A stretch of DNA of 64,000 bases from Mycoplasmatales bacterium (GTDB taxonomy: Bacteria > Bacillota_I > Bacilli_A > Mycoplasmatales > Metamycoplasmataceae): NCBI GenBank assembly GCA_013215715.1, contig JABSQT010000002.1:124001-188000 (forward strand). The letters are read 5' to 3'. Shown here one piece after another: positions 34,459 to 44,784 of the stretch. Positions within the stretch are counted from its first letter, which is position 1, and each line of letters opens with the position of its first letter. A program made the translations under genes and the position numbers. A model generated the notes under the pieces. It did no database searches and was not told the origin of the DNA. It was given only the letters and a program-made list of their open reading frames with translations.

Positions 34459-35148
34459 TTAGTCAATTTTAACTTTAACTGATGCACCCATTGATGTTTT
34501 AACAACAACGTTTTGGATATATGCACCCTTAACTACTGATGGTTTTAGTTTTTTGATTAATTCAAAAACTGTTTCAGCATTTTCAACAAGTTTTGCATCA
34601 TCAAATGATTTTTTACCAATCATTGTATGAACATTTCCTTGTTTATCTGTTCTATAGTTAGCTTTACCAGCTTTTAGGTCTGTAACTGCTTTTCCTAAGT
34701 TAGGAGTAACTGTTCCAGTTTTTGGGTTAGGCATAAGACCTTTTGGTCCAAGAACTTTACCGAATTTACCTAATGTCATCATCATTTTTGGTGTAGCAAC
34801 AATAACATCAAAATCAAAATCACCTTTTTTAAGGATATTTGTTAATTCTTGTGGATCAACTGCAATATCTGCTCCCGCTTCTTTAGCTGCTTCTAATTGC
34901 TTAACATCATCTGATGCTGCAAGAACTCTGATTGATTTCCCTGTTCCGTTTGGAAGAGAAACTGCTCCTCTAAGTTGTTGATCAGCTTTTCTTGTATCAA
35001 GATTTAAATTGAAAACAAGTTCTACTGATTCATCAAATTTTGCATATGATGCTTCTTTAGCAAGTTTAATTGCTGATGCTAGATCTAACATTTGTGTTGA
35101 ATCTACTTTAGCGTTTGACGCTTTTACGTTTTTTGAGATTTTAGCCAT
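34459..35148 (-). CDS. rplA: Ribosomal protein L1
   Basis: A 229-aa ribosomal protein that forms the mobile L1 stalk of the large subunit and represses its own operon in many bacteria by binding the mRNA leader. Signatures are KMMMTLGKFGKVLGPKGLMPNPKTGTVT and IGKKSFDDAKLVENAE, given here as separate parts of residues about 120-185. The length is normal. The start codon overlaps the rplK stop (TAATG), so the two are translationally coupled. Confidence 0.97.
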   Translation of the reverse strand: MAKISKNVKASNAKVDSTQMLDLASAIKLAKEASYAKFDESVELVFNLNLDTRKADQQLRGAVSLPNGTGKSIRVLAASDDVKQLEAAKEAGADIAVDPQELTNILKKGDFDFDVIVATPKMMMTLGKFGKVLGPKGLMPNPKTGTVTPNLGKAVTDLKAGKANYRTDKQGNVHTMIGKKSFDDAKLVENAETVFELIKKLKPSVVKGAYIQNVVVKTSMGASVKVKID

Positions 35149-35735
35149 TATTTATCTCCTTCTTCTTCAGCTGATTGAGCAATTGCATTAACTTCAATAG
35201 CTTGTCCTTTAGTTTCAACAGCTGTTGCTGCTGCTTCTTCTAGAGCTGCTTCTTTAGCATTTGCAGTTGCAATATCTTTTGCTGCTTCTTTAGCTGCTGC
35301 TTGAGCTTCTTTAAGGTCAACAAGTCCTTCAACAACAACACCCATATTTTTAGCTGTTCCTGCAATTTGTTTCATAGCAGATTCAATTTTATTTGTATTT
35401 AAGTCAACAAGTTTATATTCTGCAATTTCTTTTAATTGGTCCATTGTGATTGTTCCAACAATATCTGTTTTAGCATTTGCTGCTCCAGATTTAATTCCTG
35501 CTGCTTGCTTAATTTTGTAAGATGCAGGAGCTGTTTTTGTTTCAAATTTGAATGATCTGTCTGAGTAAACTGTAATTATTACAGGAACAGGTTCACCATT
35601 TCTATCTTTAGTTTCATCGTTAAATGCTCTTGTAAATTCAGGCATTACAATTCCAAGCCCAGCTAGTTCTGGTCCAGGTTTTGCTTGTCCTGCATTAAAT
35701 TCTAGCTTAGCGATACGTGTGATTTCTTTAGCCAC
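35148..35735 (-). CDS. rplK: Ribosomal protein L11 with C-terminal extension
   Basis: A 195-aa protein of the large-subunit GTPase centre. The L11 core (about residues 1-140) shows AGQAKPGPELAGLGI, DRSFKFETKTAPASYKI and IAGTAKNMGVVVEG. About 50 extra residues rich in Ala and Glu follow (KEAAKDIATANAKEAALEE), longer than the roughly 141-aa bacterial norm. It starts with GTG at 35735, following GAAAAGAGGTAGC. A structured leader lies upstream. It forms an operon with rplA. Confidence 0.95.
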   Translation of the reverse strand: MAKEITRIAKLEFNAGQAKPGPELAGLGIVMPEFTRAFNDETKDRNGEPVPVIITVYSDRSFKFETKTAPASYKIKQAAGIKSGAANAKTDIVGTITMDQLKEIAEYKLVDLNTNKIESAMKQIAGTAKNMGVVVEGLVDLKEAQAAAKEAAKDIATANAKEAALEEAAATAVETKGQAIEVNAIAQSAEEEGDK

Positions 35736-35850
35736 GAGCTACCTCTTTTCATTTTTATAAATTTTTAGTCCTCTGCGCGGTATAACGACTGGTGCATTTT
35801 GCATGTCTTCCGCTCACTATTTGGATCGCACTATACTAAGTGCTTATTTA
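35736..35850 (-). promoter_or_regulatory. Promoter and structured leader of rplK-rplA
   Basis: A TATAAT box near 35850 is followed by a compact GC-richer leader containing GCACTTAGTATAGTGC (perfect stem), GTGCGATCC, TGAGCGGAAGAC and TTATACCGCGCAGAGGAC. GC content is clearly above the surroundings, indicating structured RNA. The position suggests an L1 or L11 autoregulatory site; I do not recognise a named family. Confidence 0.5.
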
Positions 35851-35867
35851 TTATATCAAATAAAAAT

Positions 35868-35892
35868 AAAAAAGAGCTTAAATGCTCTATTT
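35868..35892 (-). terminator. Terminator of the second amino-acid permease
   Basis: AGAGCATTTAAGCTCT followed by TTTTATTTTTATTT on the minus strand, between the permease stop and the rplK promoter. Confidence 0.75.
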
Positions 35893-35905
35893 TTTCAAAG
35901 TTATT

Positions 35906-37402
35906 TTAAGTATTTTTTTCTATCAATTCTGTTTTTTCAAATTTTCTTTTAAGTAATCTATTAAAAATCGGAAAAGTTATAAAGATAGTTAATTGAACAA
36001 AAAACATAATTGAACCTAAATAATTTTTAACTCCTTCTCCTCTTTCGAAAAGTCCATATGAAGAAGTTTGATTAGGTTTTTTTATTAAATCTATATATAT
36101 TGTTGAGTATATTAGTGAAAATATTAGTGAGCCAAATATTCCTGCTATAGCTATTATTGATGCAACTCAAAATATAATTGAATGCATTTTGGTTGTATTT
36201 AATTGTTTACGTTTAATTGTATAAATAAGAATAATAGATGCTAATAAACCAAAAATAAAGAATGTAGGTCAATTAGACAAACTATCAATTAAAGAATCGG
36301 TATTTAATACAATTGAAGGAATCAATAAAATCAATGCTCAGAAAATTATTATTCCTGCAGTATATATCAAAGTAGTTTTAAATCCACCTACTTTTCCTTT
36401 CATTCATTTCATTCCGAAAAATAAATTTGTTTCCACTCCTTGCTCAATAGCGGCTCAATACCCTGCAGAATAACCATTAACAACACCTCAAGCTGATATT
36501 GCAATAAACATATAAACTATGATCCCCAAGGTTTTTTGTGCAATAGGGTTACCAAAAACATCTTTTAAAATAATATCAACTGAAGGGGCAGTATGTAATA
36601 TAGAAGCAAGAGATATTAATGAATTAACAACAATAACAATTAACATACCAATGAAAAGAATTTTAGGTATTTGTTTTTCACCATTTTTAACTTTCTTTTG
36701 CATGGTTGCAACATTTAAAAAGCCATCATACGCAAATAAAACCGCTGGTAAAGCTGCAATTATTAATATTGGATTAAATTGACCATGTGTAAATGCATTA
36801 GAACCATGCAAAGGATTTTGTAAATCTAAATAGTGATGTGAAGTTGCCATACCAACCCCAATAATAATAGCTGCAATTAATGGTATAAACTTCAAAATAA
36901 CCGTTACTTGTTGAAAAATACCAGATGCTTTAACAGATGTAACATTAATAACTATTAAGAAAGTTGTTATGAATAAACCAAATAAAGCATGACCTCAAAT
37001 AGGTATTGCATTATTCTTCATTCAACCCGCTATGACCATCCCTTGAAACGTAGCTTCAGAAGCAAAAAAACCCAAAACAAAAGTAAAGAATCCTGTATAG
37101 AAAAATGAATATGTAAATTGTGAAAAATACCCCATTTTTTCTCCACCAACAAATGTGGCCCACTTAGCAATCCCCTCAGTTTTTGATTCCATTTTAGTAG
37201 TACCTATCTCAGAAAAAGAAATAGCTAAACCTAATGCTAAAATACCACCAACTATTCATGCCACCAGTCATGTGGCTCCATTTTGATTTGTTATTCTTGA
37301 AATTGAACCGTTTTTAAAAAATATTCCAATCCCAACAACAGAACCTATCAACATAGATATAGCAGCTCAAAATCCCATTTTTCTAGCTTTCTTAATTGAC
37401 AT
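35906..37402 (-). CDS. APC-superfamily amino-acid permease (second copy)
   Basis: A 498-aa membrane transporter paralogous to the one at 5060-6523. They share the N-terminal GSVVGIGIFFKNGSIS, ISFSEIG and PAVLFAYDGFLNVATM. About twelve membrane helices are visible. The substrate is unknown. Many Trp residues are TGA. ATG 37402 follows AAAAAGGGAGAAGTT. Unlike the first copy, the 150-base upstream region contains no terminator or obvious hairpin, so the two copies are regulated differently. Confidence 0.87.
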
Positions 37403-37626
37403 AACTTCTCCCTTTTTCTTCTTGGTGATTTCTATCTATAAAATTTCATTAATTAATTAAACATCTTGAAATATACATTTACATAACTTTTATTAAAAAT
37501 ATCTTTTTTATATATTTATTTATAACATACACCCTTTTATATTAAAAATATCTGAATATTAAAAAAATATAACTATTCCTTCTTTAAATAAAAAATAGTA
37601 TAAAAAAACACCCTCATAGGATGATA

Positions 37627-37701
37627 TGGTTGCCCCTGCAGGATTCGAACCTGCGCATGTCGATACCAAAAACCGATGCCTTACCGCTTGGCCAAGGGGC
37701 A
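37627..37701 (-). tRNA. tRNA-Gln (UUG)
   Basis: A 75-nt cloverleaf with encoded CCA. The acceptor is TGCCCCT/AGGGGCA and the anticodon loop TTTTGGT gives UUG. The T-arm is GGTTCGAATCC. It is three bases from tRNA-Tyr. Confidence 0.95.
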
Positions 37702-37704
37702 ATA

Positions 37705-37788
37705 TGGTGGAGGGGGAGGGATTCGAACCCCCGAACCTTTCGGAGCCGGGTTACAGCCGGATGCATTTGGCCACTTTGCTACCCCTCC
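37705..37788 (-). tRNA. tRNA-Tyr (GUA)
   Basis: An 84-nt class II tRNA with a long variable arm and encoded CCA. The acceptor is GGAGGGG/CCCCTCC and the anticodon loop CTGTAAC gives GUA. It is the first of the Tyr-Gln pair, with a TATAAT box near 37818. Confidence 0.95.
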
Positions 37789-38092
37789 ATATTGCTTAGT
37801 GTATAGGTTGCTTAATTATTATATCTAAAAAAATGTGTTTTATACCAAAAAAATAAAGGCTAATATCTTTGTTAAAAAATTTTTTAATTTTTAAAATAGC
37901 AAACCAAGTTTGAAAAAAATATTTTTTTAACATATTTCATATGTTTTTTAAACTAAAAAAGTTATTTTTATCTCAAATATTTTTATAGTTTTACTCTAAA
38001 ATTCATTTGAATAATATTGATATAAAAAAATATTTAAGTTTTTTTATTACCGTTTGAATACATAAAGAAAAATGAGCCAAGCTCATTTTAAA
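37789..38092. other. AT-rich intergenic region between nusG and tRNA-Tyr
   Basis: About 300 bases without a gene. It holds the nusG terminator (AAAATGAGCTTGGCTCATTTT then TCTTT on the minus strand, about 38064-38090), a long very AT-rich stretch with T-runs, and the tRNA promoter (TATAAT near 37818). I see no ORF or RNA fold in the remainder. Confidence 0.6.
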
Positions 38093-38650
38093 TTATTCAG
38101 AATCAAGTGTTTTAATGTGCTCAATAGAAAGTTCTGTAGGAGTTGCTCTATCAAATAGATTTAATTCAACTACAACAACAGCTCTTTCTTCATCATAACT
38201 AACAATAGGGCCTTTAAGTCCTTTTGTTGCACCCTCAATAACTTCAACAATTGTTCCAATTTCAAATTTTGGAGCTGTAAGTTTTCCTGCTTTATAATCT
38301 TCAAAAGCTTGTTTAACAGCTTTTTCAATACGTCTAATTTCTAAGTTAGAAACTGGTGTTGGTTTTGTTCTTTGACCTGATGATCCAACAAGACCTGTCA
38401 CATATTGAGTATTACGTACAATGAATCATGCTTCATTAGTCATAACCATTTTTATAAAAATATATCCTGGAAACATATTTCTTTCTTTGAATTTACCTGA
38501 TGGTGTTATATGTGGAACCATAGCCACTTTGAATTCTGAAATAACTTCTTCAAGTGATTCAGAAACTACTCTATTTTTTAATGATTCAACAACTTTTTCT
38601 TCTTTTCCTCTAATTGTTGTAACCATATATCATTTCATTTCATTTTGCAT
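38093..38650 (-). CDS. nusG: Transcription termination/antitermination factor NusG
   Basis: Binds RNA polymerase and couples it to the ribosome. The 185-aa protein has the NGN domain (WYMVTTIRGKEEKVVESL at the N-terminus, NMFPGYIFIKMVM near residue 60) and the C-terminal KOW domain (FEIGTIVEVIEGATKGLKGPI). One TGA (Trp) near residue 76 breaks it under the standard code. It starts directly after the secE stop codon (TAA then ATG). It is the last gene of the rpmG-secE-nusG group. Confidence 0.95.
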
Positions 38651-38908
38651 TTATAAACCAACTCCTCATTTGTCTCACAATGTTGTGAACCCTAGTGTAA
38701 TTAAAAATAATACTATAGATGCGATTGCAATAAATATAAGCGTAATTCAAAAAGTTTTCCAAGCAACACTACCACTAGGTCACCTAACTCTTTTTAATTC
38801 TTTAAAAAAACCTTTAACATTATCTTTTGCAGCAGCTGACCTTGAGATTTCTCTTGGTTTTTTAACTTTTTTTTGTTTTGGTTCTTTTATAGGTTTTTTC
38901 TTACTCAT
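38651..38908 (-). CDS. secE: Preprotein translocase subunit SecE
   Basis: A small essential subunit of the SecYEG channel, too short for most gene tables. The 85-aa protein has a basic N-terminus (SKKKPIKEPKQKKVKKP), the SecE motif FFKELKRVRWPSG and one membrane helix (FWITLIFIAIASIVLFLITL). Four Trp codons are TGA, so no ORF appears with the standard code. It lies between rpmG and nusG with no gap on either side, the same order as in other Firmicutes. Confidence 0.92.
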
Positions 38909-39052
38909 TTATTTTTCCTCTTTATGCAGGGTTTTTGCATTACAATTTTTGCAAAATTTATTTTTTGTTAATCTTTCAGTAATTGACTTTGGTGTCGAAT
39001 AATTACGTGAACGACAAACCTCACACGCTAGTATAACTTTTTTTCTATTCAT
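38909..39052 (-). CDS. rpmG: Ribosomal protein L33
   Basis: A 47-aa large-subunit protein. It has two Cys pairs ([13 protein letters not shown] and [14 protein letters not shown]), so this is the zinc-binding form, and [14 protein letters not shown]. The ATG at 39052 lies 46 bases after the sigma-like gene and the stop abuts secE. Gene order rpmG-secE-nusG is conserved. Confidence 0.93.
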   Translation of the reverse strand: MNRKKVILACEVCRSRNYSTPKSITERLTKNKFCKNCNAKTLHKEEK

Positions 39053-39098
39053 GGGGTAATTATACCAATAATTAGTGATTTGAGTTGTTTTATTTGTT

Positions 39099-39635
39099 TT
39101 ATTGTAGTTGTATTTTCATTTTTCTTTTAATTTCCATTAGTGTTCTTTCAATAGTGTATCTAGAAACCTTATATTCTCTAGCAACAAAACTGATACATTT
39201 TCTTGCTTCAAATAATGAAAGATACACCGAAAATTCAAAAGGTTCTAAAACACTAAAATCAAGATCAAGACTAGTATCAGGCATTGTGAAGCATTGAATA
39301 TTATATTTTCTATCTTCCAATTGTGCACTTTGATTAAGAATTTTATATTTATGTGTATTATATTTTCTTGATTCATTAAAAATGATGTGTTTTAACCTTA
39401 TGCAAAGAAATGTTTTTAACTTTAATTTGTATTCACTTTTAAATTCATTTACTAATCCAGGAAGTCTGGATAAAAAAATGTTTTTCATATCCTCTTTTTC
39501 CAAAGGGGTTGAAGAAAAACATCAGCTATTATTAGCTATTACTAAATCGAACGCTTCTTCATATTCATGAAGCATTGCATTTATAATTTTAGTACTATTC
39601 AGTTTTTTGATATCTGAAATGCCTTGTATAAGCAT
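39099..39635 (-). CDS. Sigma-70-like factor in the sigH position
   Basis: A 178-aa protein with the outline of a small alternative sigma factor. A helical N-terminal half is followed by a C-terminal helix-turn-helix of region 4 type ([32 protein letters not shown], residues about 140-172, given as one region). It sits between rlmB and rpmG-secE-nusG. In Bacillus subtilis, sigH occupies the place between the rlmB (yacO)/yacP genes and rpmG, so the position supports descent from SigH. Divergent sigma-like proteins exist in other mycoplasmas (MG428 of M. genitalium). Start ATG 39635 follows GGAGG. One TGA encodes Trp. Function is inferred. Confidence 0.7.
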
Positions 39636-39647
39636 GTTACCTCCAAC

Positions 39648-40319
39648 TTATAAGTTAGATAATAAGATACCAGTAGCAACAGAAACGTTTAAAGATTGAA
39701 CTGTACCACTCATTGGTATATAAACGTTTTGATCCGATTGTTTCAGGATTGGTTTTGAAACCCCTTTTCCTTCATTTCCCACAACTAATGCCATAGGTGT
39801 ATTGAATGTAACTTTATTAACGGGCGTTCCTTTTTCCAATGCTGTTGCATAAATTCAAATGTTCGCATTTTTAATTTTCTTGATTGCAGTTTGCATTGAA
39901 TCAACACGAATAACTTTAACACCTACATATCCTCCAGAAGATACTTTTAGGACTGTTGGAGTTACTTCTACTTGTCTATCTTTTGCAATAACAATGTGTT
40001 TGATTCCGAATGCATTTGCGGATCTTAAAATAGCTCCAAAATTATGTGGATCTTGGATTCTATCTAAAATTAAAAATTTTTCAGGATTGTCTTTTAATAG
40101 ATCATCTAGTGTATAGTAATTAAATTCTTTTAATTCTGCTATAAAACCTTGATGATTCTCTTTGGTTAACTTATCCATTTCTCTCTTTGAAGTGATTTGA
40201 ACTTTAATCCCATTATCAATCTTCTTTTCGGTAGGTTTAAGAAGATAAACCTTACTTAGCGGTAATTTGTTTTCTAATGCATCAAGCACTGAATTCTTAC
40301 CGCAAATTAATTTTCCCAT
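39648..40319 (-). CDS. rlmB: 23S rRNA (guanosine-2'-O)-methyltransferase RlmB-like
   Basis: A SPOUT-family 2'-O-methyltransferase of the TrmH/RlmB group, 223 aa. The N-terminal substrate-binding domain (LICGKNSVLDALENKL) is followed by the knot domain with LDRIQDPHNFGAILRSANAFG, VVGNEGKGVSKPI and IPMSGTVQSLNVSVATGILL. ATG 40319 follows AAAGGAAAAAT; an earlier in-frame start would add 11 residues. It ends 12 bases before the sigma-like gene. One TGA is Trp. Confidence 0.93.
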
Positions 40320-40371
40320 ATTTTTCCTTTCATAAGTGTTGAATACACACATTAGATAGTGTTTATTACAC

Positions 40372-41571
40372 TTAAATAATCCCCTCTTGAATTAATGCTT
40401 CTCTATATTTGTCAGCTTCTTCATACTTCTTCGCATTACGTGCAGCTTCTCATTTTTTATAAGTTTCTTTTGTTTTATTAGAAATCATATCTTTTTTTGT
40501 AACTAACCCAAGTAATTCCATATTAGCCATAAGTTCTTGACCTATTTTTTGATCTCCATTATTAAATCCTTTTAAATTTGCAAATAATTTTTCCATACCT
40601 TTGGCAAAATCTCATTCTGAAATATATTGTGAAATAGTTTCATCTTTAATTTCTAGTTTACCTTTTATTTGAGCTTGTTTAAAACCTTTAATTAGTTGAT
40701 TGTATTTTTTTTCAACATTATCCATTAAATCTTTAGTTAAGTTTATTGGTGCTGTTGGTGATGTTGTTAAGAATAGTAATCTTAAAACACCTGGATTAGT
40801 TTCTTCAAAGAATTCTAGTGCATCTTTAACATTGCCAAGTGATTTAGACATTTTTGATCCATCAACATTTATATGACCAGTATGTTTTCATTCATTTGCA
40901 ATTGGAACACCTACGAGTGATTTAAATTGAGCGTTTTCATTTTCATGATGTGGGAATATTAAATCTATCCCTCCTCCATGAATATTTAAAGTTCCTTTTC
41001 CAAATTTTCTAACAAAATAAGCACATTCTGTATGTCAACCAGGACGACCTTTACCTCATGGCGAGTCAAAAAGTACTCCTTCTATTGTTTTTTTTCATAA
41101 AGCAAAGTCTCCAGGATGTTTTTTACCTTCACCTTCTTCAAATCTCATTTCATCAAGTTTTCTATTAGCAATTTCTCCATAATTCTTTTGACTTGTTACA
41201 TCAAAGTATACATTTCCATTAACCTCATAAGCTGAACCATTAGCAATCATTTCTCCAATGAAATCCACCATTTCTTGTATGTTATCAGTAACATTTGGCA
41301 TTACAGTTGGTTTTTGTACATTAGCTTTTTCTAATAAAGTTTGATAAACCTTTGTATAACGTTTTGCTATTTCTTTTTCAGTTACGCCTTCTTCTAAAGC
41401 TTTTTTGATAATCTTGTCATCAATATCTGTAATGTTATGAATAAAATTAACCTTTAAACCTTGTGCCTTTAAGGAACGAATATATATATCGAATGTAATT
41501 ATTGGACGCATGTTCCCGATATGGGGATTATTATATACTGTAGGTCCACATACATAAATTGTTTTTTTCAT
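40372..41571 (-). CDS. cysS: Cysteinyl-tRNA synthetase (internal start within the fused frame)
   Basis: Charges tRNA-Cys. The 399-aa product from ATG 41571 has the class I HIGH-type motif [10 protein letters not shown] near residue 15, the zinc Cys in [22 protein letters not shown] and the KMSKS loop [11 protein letters not shown]. The length and beginning match free-standing CysRS enzymes. A GGAG ribosome-binding site lies 6 bases upstream. It is followed by rlmB, a sigma-like gene, rpmG, secE and nusG, the order known from Bacillus. Confidence 0.9.
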
Positions 41572-42342
41572 ATCTTCTCCTTCATTTCCATAACTATTTC
41601 GTAATTTCTTTTCTATCAACGGTCCAACAATTCTATAAGTTAAAGTAATAATTGTCACATTTGAAAGAATTTTGATAGGTGAAGTCATTAAATGTCCTAC
41701 ATATGAAACTCCATAAGAAACACCTAAAGATTGACTATCAGCTAATGGTGTCATTAATGAGTTATGCACTTCCAATATTGCTGCAAACATAATGATAGGT
41801 GCAACCATTTTAAATAATTTAGGTTTTTTTATAAATCTTAATACTGTATGAACAATCATAAGAACAACCATTCCTCCACAAGCTAGAAGTTGAAGTATTC
41901 ATCTTGTTTTAATTGGTGACTTAGAAGCTTCCAATGTAGCTTCAGGTATAAATTGAATCCCTACAAAAACACTTGTTGTTAATACTATTAAAACTATTAG
42001 AGTTGCAAAATAATGAGTATTAATCGATCTTTCTTTCCGAACCATAAAGAAATATACGACTCCAGGAACAAAACCAGACATAGCCATAATAAATGTATAA
42101 GCAGGATGATAATAAGTAGGTAACATAGCAAATGATAATAGATCAGCAATAACACCAGTAATCGCACCAATAATTGGTCCAAATAAATAACCAGTAATCT
42201 TTACAGGTAATCCACCAAAAGCGACTTTAAATGAAGGAAATGTGGTAATCGCAAATAATTTCGAACCAATAATTACAAATGCAACAGAAGCAGCTACAAG
42301 TATTGACACATAAGCAATTTTTTTATTATTTCATTTAAACAT
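40372..42342 (-). CDS. ECF transporter S component (folate type) in frame with cysteinyl-tRNA synthetase
   Basis: One uninterrupted frame of 656 codons (code 4) joins two unrelated proteins. Residues 1-257 form a membrane S component of folate-type ECF transporters: [20 protein letters not shown] and [11 protein letters not shown], with about six helices. Residues 258-656 are a complete CysRS. There is no stop codon between them; the linker reads [13 protein letters not shown] before the CysRS methionine. That ATG has its own GAAGGAGAAG ribosome-binding site, so CysRS may also be made separately. The first ATG at 42342 has TATAAT six bases upstream and is likely leaderless. A true fusion versus two overlapping products cannot be decided from sequence. 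Confidence 0.75.
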
Positions 42343-42452
42343 ATTTAAATTATAAAGAAAATAAGAGAAAGACCACAAAGAAAACCATACTTAATACTAT
42401 TAAATAAATCCATAAAACAAAAACGCACTATCTTAAGCACGTTTTGAATTTA

Positions 42453-42887
42453 TTATTTATGATACTTAGAACCCGATTTAATTGAAAATGCTCTAAATAA
42501 TTGCTCAACAAGCATAACCCTAAACATTTGATGCGGAAATGTCATGGGAGAAAAATTTAATTTCTCTGAAAATTGAGATTCATCAACTCCGTATGATCCA
42601 CCAATAACAAATGTAATGTTATCTGTTTCGGTAAATTTAGCAGAAAACTCTTCTGATGAATATTGCTTACCTTTTAATGAACACAAAACAACTCTTGAAT
42701 TTTTAGGGATTAGAGATTGAATAATCATTGTTTCTTTTTGTTTTACAACTTCGATATTTCTATCATTAACTGGTTTAACCTCTGATAATCTTACATGAGC
42801 ATAAAATCCTAACTTCTTAAAGTAATCTTTATAAAGTGTTTTTCATTCTTTACCAAGGGTACCAACTGCAATAATATTAATTTTCAT
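42453..42887 (-). CDS. rlmH: 23S rRNA pseudouridine-1915 N3-methyltransferase RlmH
   Basis: A SPOUT methyltransferase that modifies 23S rRNA on assembled ribosomes. The 144-aa protein starts [16 protein letters not shown] and contains [29 protein letters not shown] and the C-terminal [19 protein letters not shown], all characteristic. It overlaps the end of mnmG by 11 bp and has AAAGGAGAAG before the ATG. TGA codons (Trp) near residue 15 hide the N-terminus under the standard code. Confidence 0.94.
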
Positions 42888-44715
42888 TATCTTCTCCTTT
42901 TTTATGTCTTAAGTTCATGTGGAACATTAACATTTGAATATCTGCCGGATTAATTCCCGAGATACGTGAAGCTTGACCAATTGTTGTAGGTCTAACTTTA
43001 TTCAATTTTTGTCTAGCTTCCGTTGCCAAATTAACAATCGTATTATAGTCAAGATCTTCGGGTAATTTCAGTTTTTCAAGACGAAGCATTTTCTTAGCTT
43101 GAGTTAATTGTTTTTGAATATAACCCTTTAATCTAATTTGTGTTGTTAATTCATGAATATATTTAAAATCCGTAACATCAGATGGGTTAATTTCCGGCCT
43201 TGAAATAACTTGTAGTAATGAAGGTCCTGAAGTTATATTGTGCTTCTTAGCTAATTCTGCATTTGAAGAAAGATATGTATTGGTTAATCTTTCAATTTCA
43301 TCGTCAATTGATTTGTATTTTTTAACGACTTTTGCATATTCTTCATCACTTATTAAACCAACTTGATTACCAAGGTGAGAAAGACGTTTATCAGCATTAT
43401 CATTTCTTAGTAATAATCTATACTCAGCTCTTGAAGTTAACATCCTATATGGTTCTCTAGTTCCTTTAGTTACAAGATCATCAATTAGAACACCTAAATA
43501 ACCAGCATCCCTAGTAATAACCATCGAATCCTTACCTTCTAGTTTTAAACCAGCATTAATTCCAGCATATAAGCCTTGAGCTGCAGCTTCTTCATAACCT
43601 GAAGTTCCATTAACTTGTCCAGCAAAGAATAATCCTTCTACATGTTTAGCTTCAAATGATCTTTTTAATTGTAAAGAATTAATAGCATCATATTCAATTG
43701 CATATGCTCATTTAACTACTTTTGCATTTTTCATTCCCGGTATAGTTCTTAACATTTGATCTTGAACATCAATTGGCATAGAAGTGGATAATCCATTCAC
43801 ATAAATTAAATCCCCTTCTTTTGTTTCTGGTTCAAAGAATATTTGGTGCCTCGGTTTATCTCTAAATCTAACAATTTTATCTTCAATTGATGGACAATAT
43901 CTTGGCCCAACACCGTTAATTAATCCTGAATACATTGATGATCTTTTAACATTAGCATCAACTATTTTATGAGTTTCTTCATTTGTGTATGTAATTCAAC
44001 AATGGACTTGTTTTTCTAATTTAACACCAGATCTATTTGAAAATGTGTAATCAGAAACTGGAAGAATCTCTTCTTCTACTTCTGAAAAATCAATAGATGA
44101 TGTTAACACTCTTGGAGGTGTTCCTGTTTTTAGTCTAATTAAATCAAATCCATTTGCTTTTAATGACTCTGAAAGTTTATTGGTTGTTCTTTGCCCATCT
44201 GGTCCACCGACGTTTTTATCAGAACCTCTTAGGATGTAAGAATCCATATATGTTCCCGTAGTGATAATAACTACTTTTGCTTCAATAATTGTTCCATCTT
44301 CTAATTTAACCCCAACAATCTTTTTGTTTTTAACCATTAGTTCAGTAATCATATCTTCAATAACGTCTAAGTTATCTAATTTATTTGTTTCTTCAAACAT
44401 TAGTTTAGAGTATAAATCTTTATCAATTTGCGCTCTTAAAGCTCTAACGGCAGGACCTTTAGATTCATTAAGCATTTTAATTTGAATCATTGCTTTATCT
44501 GAGAAATAACCTTGCATTCCTCCCAAAGCATCAATTTCTCTAGTTAAAATACCTTTTGCTGGTCCACCAATAGATGGATTACATGGCATCATAGCAAGTT
44601 TTGTTTTATCCAAACTTATTAATGCTGTTTTATGATTTTTGTGTGCTAAAGCAAAGGCCGCTTCCATTCCAGCGTGTCCCCCACCTATTACAATTGCTTC
44701 ATAGTTCTTATTCAT
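42877..44715 (-). CDS. mnmG: tRNA uridine-34 carboxymethylaminomethyl modification enzyme MnmG
   Basis: An FAD enzyme that, with MnmE, modifies wobble U34 of several tRNAs. The 612-aa protein begins [18 protein letters not shown] (FAD Rossmann motif) and has [34 protein letters not shown] and LKTGTPPR, plus the C-terminal [19 protein letters not shown]. In-frame TGA codons are Trp. A TACAAT box nine bases before the ATG and no Shine-Dalgarno suggest a leaderless mRNA. It overlaps rlmH. Confidence 0.96.
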
Positions 44716-44749
44716 TATGAATAAATTGTATCAAATTAAAGATTAAATA

Positions 44750-44778
44750 AAATAAAACCCTTAGGGCTTTATTTTTTA
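44750..44778 (-). terminator. Terminator of lipoprotein 1
   Basis: AAAGCCCTAAGGGTTTT followed by ATTTTATTT on the minus strand, right after the lipoprotein stop. Confidence 0.7.
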
Positions 44779-44784
44779 TTAGTT

